Positions 42,364 through 42,903 of a stretch of DNA of 42,903 nucleotides are shown piece after piece (position 1 is the first letter of the stretch; each line of letters opens with the position of its first letter). The DNA lies in the IMG/VR virus record IMGVR_UViG_3300036845_000213, positions 1-42,903 of that record; one strand, given 5' to 3'. The notes under the pieces were generated by a model that was given only the letters and a program-made list of their open reading frames with translations, made no database searches and was not told where the DNA came from. Made by a program: the position numbers and the translations under genes. The stretch is from a virus.

Positions 42364-42662
42364 GCCCGCTTGTCCTCCACGTCCCCTTGGTTGTACTTCG
42401 TCCTGCCCTTCGTGTCGCGCCAAGCCGCGTGCGCCTCGGGGTCCACCCGCTCGCCGGTAGGCGACCTGTCCGCAAGCTTGCGGGCGCTCACGGCGAAGCC
42501 GCGCATCCAAAGCTCCATCAACACCCTGTCAGTCAATTGCCTTAACAGGGCGTCAGTCGGCGCTCCCACCTTCCCCTTCGTGTTGGGGAACACGCCCACC
42601 TTCATCTCCGGCGCTTCCTTGAGGACCGCTAGGAGCGTCTGTCTCGCGCTGTGGCCGTACAT
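42360..42662 (-). CDS. Small helical protein, paralogue of 41978-42184
   Basis: A 100-residue protein (MYGHSARQTLLAVLKEAPEM ... LRQLTDRVLMELWMRGFAVS) with a charged C-terminus. It shares the DRVLxxLWMxGFxV core with the gene at 41978-42184. ATG 42662 has GAGG 7 nt upstream; a GTG four codons earlier (42674) is possible. Its 5' part overlaps the zinc-ribbon gene upstream by about 110 nt. Confidence 0.62.
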   Translation of the reverse strand: MYGHSARQTLLAVLKEAPEMKVGVFPNTKGKVGAPTDALLRQLTDRVLMELWMRGFAVSARKLADRSPTGERVDPEAHAAWRDTKGRTKYNQGDVEDKRA

Positions 42663-42762
42663 CGCACACCTCACCGTCGCAGCAGTTGGCTTCTCCCCCT
42701 AAGCAGTAGAGGCAGGGCTGTCCATTGATCCACATGGCACCGTGGCATCGTTCGCATCGCAT
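42553..42762 (-). CDS. Zinc-ribbon microprotein
   Basis: A 69-residue protein. CERC (3-6) and CLYC (17-20) around GAMWINGQP form a compact zinc ribbon; two further cysteines (NCC) follow. The C-terminal half is disordered and overlaps the next gene. AGGAG stands 6 nt before ATG 42762. It may bind nucleic acid or host proteins. Confidence 0.62.
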   Translation of the reverse strand: MRCERCHGAMWINGQPCLYCLGGEANCCDGEVCDVRPQRETDAPSGPQGSAGDEGGRVPQHEGEGGSAD

Positions 42763-42866
42763 GTCAATCTCCTAGCCTTACAACAGGGGGCGCACCGACG
42801 TTGGCCGCAATGGCATTTGTGGGTCAACAGGCCGCAGCCATCGCACCTTCGCTTCCTGTGCCTCAT
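42699..42866 (-). CDS. Cys-rich basic microprotein, first gene of right-end operon
   Basis: A 55-residue protein whose first 30 residues are Arg/Cys/His-rich: CDGC, CHC and CAPCC sets (MRHRKRRCDGCGLLTHKCHC ...). This looks like one or two small metal-binding knuckles. AGGAGG lies 5 nt upstream of ATG 42866. It overlaps the next gene by 64 nt in another frame. It would be the first transcript from the promoter rebuilt at the circular junction. Confidence 0.6.
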   Translation of the reverse strand: MRHRKRRCDGCGLLTHKCHCGQRRCAPCCKARRLTCDANDATVPCGSMDSPASTA

Positions 42867-42879
42867 GTCAACCTCCTAG

Positions 42880-42903
42880 CATGACAGTACACGTTGATTT
42901 GTC
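42880..42903 (-). promoter_or_regulatory. Partial promoter at the window end, completed by the window start
   Basis: The last bases, TTGATTTGTC, joined to the first, AAGCTT, give on the leftward strand CTTGACAAATCAACG: a perfect TTGACA followed 16 nt later by CATGCT and then the AGGAGG of the gene at 42866. The -10 is poor (3 of 6). The other early promoters here have the same TTGTCAA(G) context, so it is likely that the two ends are continuous. Confidence 0.5.

Overview
The window reads as one essentially complete genome of a short-tailed (podovirus-type) double-stranded DNA phage. It has a terminase large subunit, portal, putative scaffold, major coat protein, head-tail adaptor, a P22 gp10/tail-nozzle-like protein, very large low-complexity internal virion proteins and tail fibres. 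I see no tape measure, tail sheath, tail tube, integrase, DNA polymerase or phage RNA polymerase. The sequence is GC-rich. The style of the small hypothetical proteins, a PEPxxWA-type C-terminal sorting signal and a DUF3309-like membrane protein suggest an alphaproteobacterial (Rhizobiales/Sphingomonadales-like) host; that is inference. The two window ends rejoin to give a TTGTCAAG element like those elsewhere in the early region, so the molecule is probably circular or circularly permuted and the ends arbitrary.

Layout. (1) 1-5640, minus strand: early region of small, mostly unknown genes in short transcription units. Most units have their own TTGACA-N16/18-TATAnn promoter, and a cluster of 25-32-residue membrane microproteins is embedded here. 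(2) 5587-5637: divergent promoters sharing one -35 element. (3) 5675-6966, plus: small regulators, including helix-turn-helix and MarR-like winged-helix proteins. (4) 6967-7255: structured intergenic DNA. (5) 7256-30942, plus: DNA packaging and virion assembly in one long, tightly overlapping array. It is interrupted by accessory genes: an Acb2/Tad1-type anti-CBASS candidate right after terminase, a PEP-CTERM secreted protein, a GH19 endolysin, six tiny Arg-rich proteins around a RuvC-like resolvase, and a GNAT-like protein. (6) 30991-34056, minus: recombination operon with an ERF annealing protein, YqaJ-type exonuclease, Arc-like and XRE-like DNA-binding proteins and microproteins. (7) 34080-34120: a second divergent promoter pair around a palindrome, beside a repressor-like gene. 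(8) 34138-34958 plus and 35258-37637 minus: regulator, coiled-coil and membrane proteins, a DUF2786-like protein and a VapE-type replication helicase. (9) 37758-41964, plus: second late cluster with DUF3309-like protein, fibre adaptor candidate, two Gly-rich tail fibres and a holin candidate. (10) 41978-42866, minus: an overlapping operon of small zinc-ribbon and paralogous proteins, led by the promoter that the circular junction would rebuild.

How it works together: the early leftward units and the ERF/YqaJ operon are held under host-type promoters flanked by small regulators. VapE helicase, annealing protein and exonuclease would support recombination-dependent replication by host polymerase, and RuvC would resolve branched DNA before packaging. 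The rightward clusters build a podovirus virion and lyse the cell. The most unusual features are a phage-borne PEP-CTERM protein (a substrate for a host exosortase), the Arg-rich microprotein array, the membrane microproteins, and the shared -35 divergent promoter.
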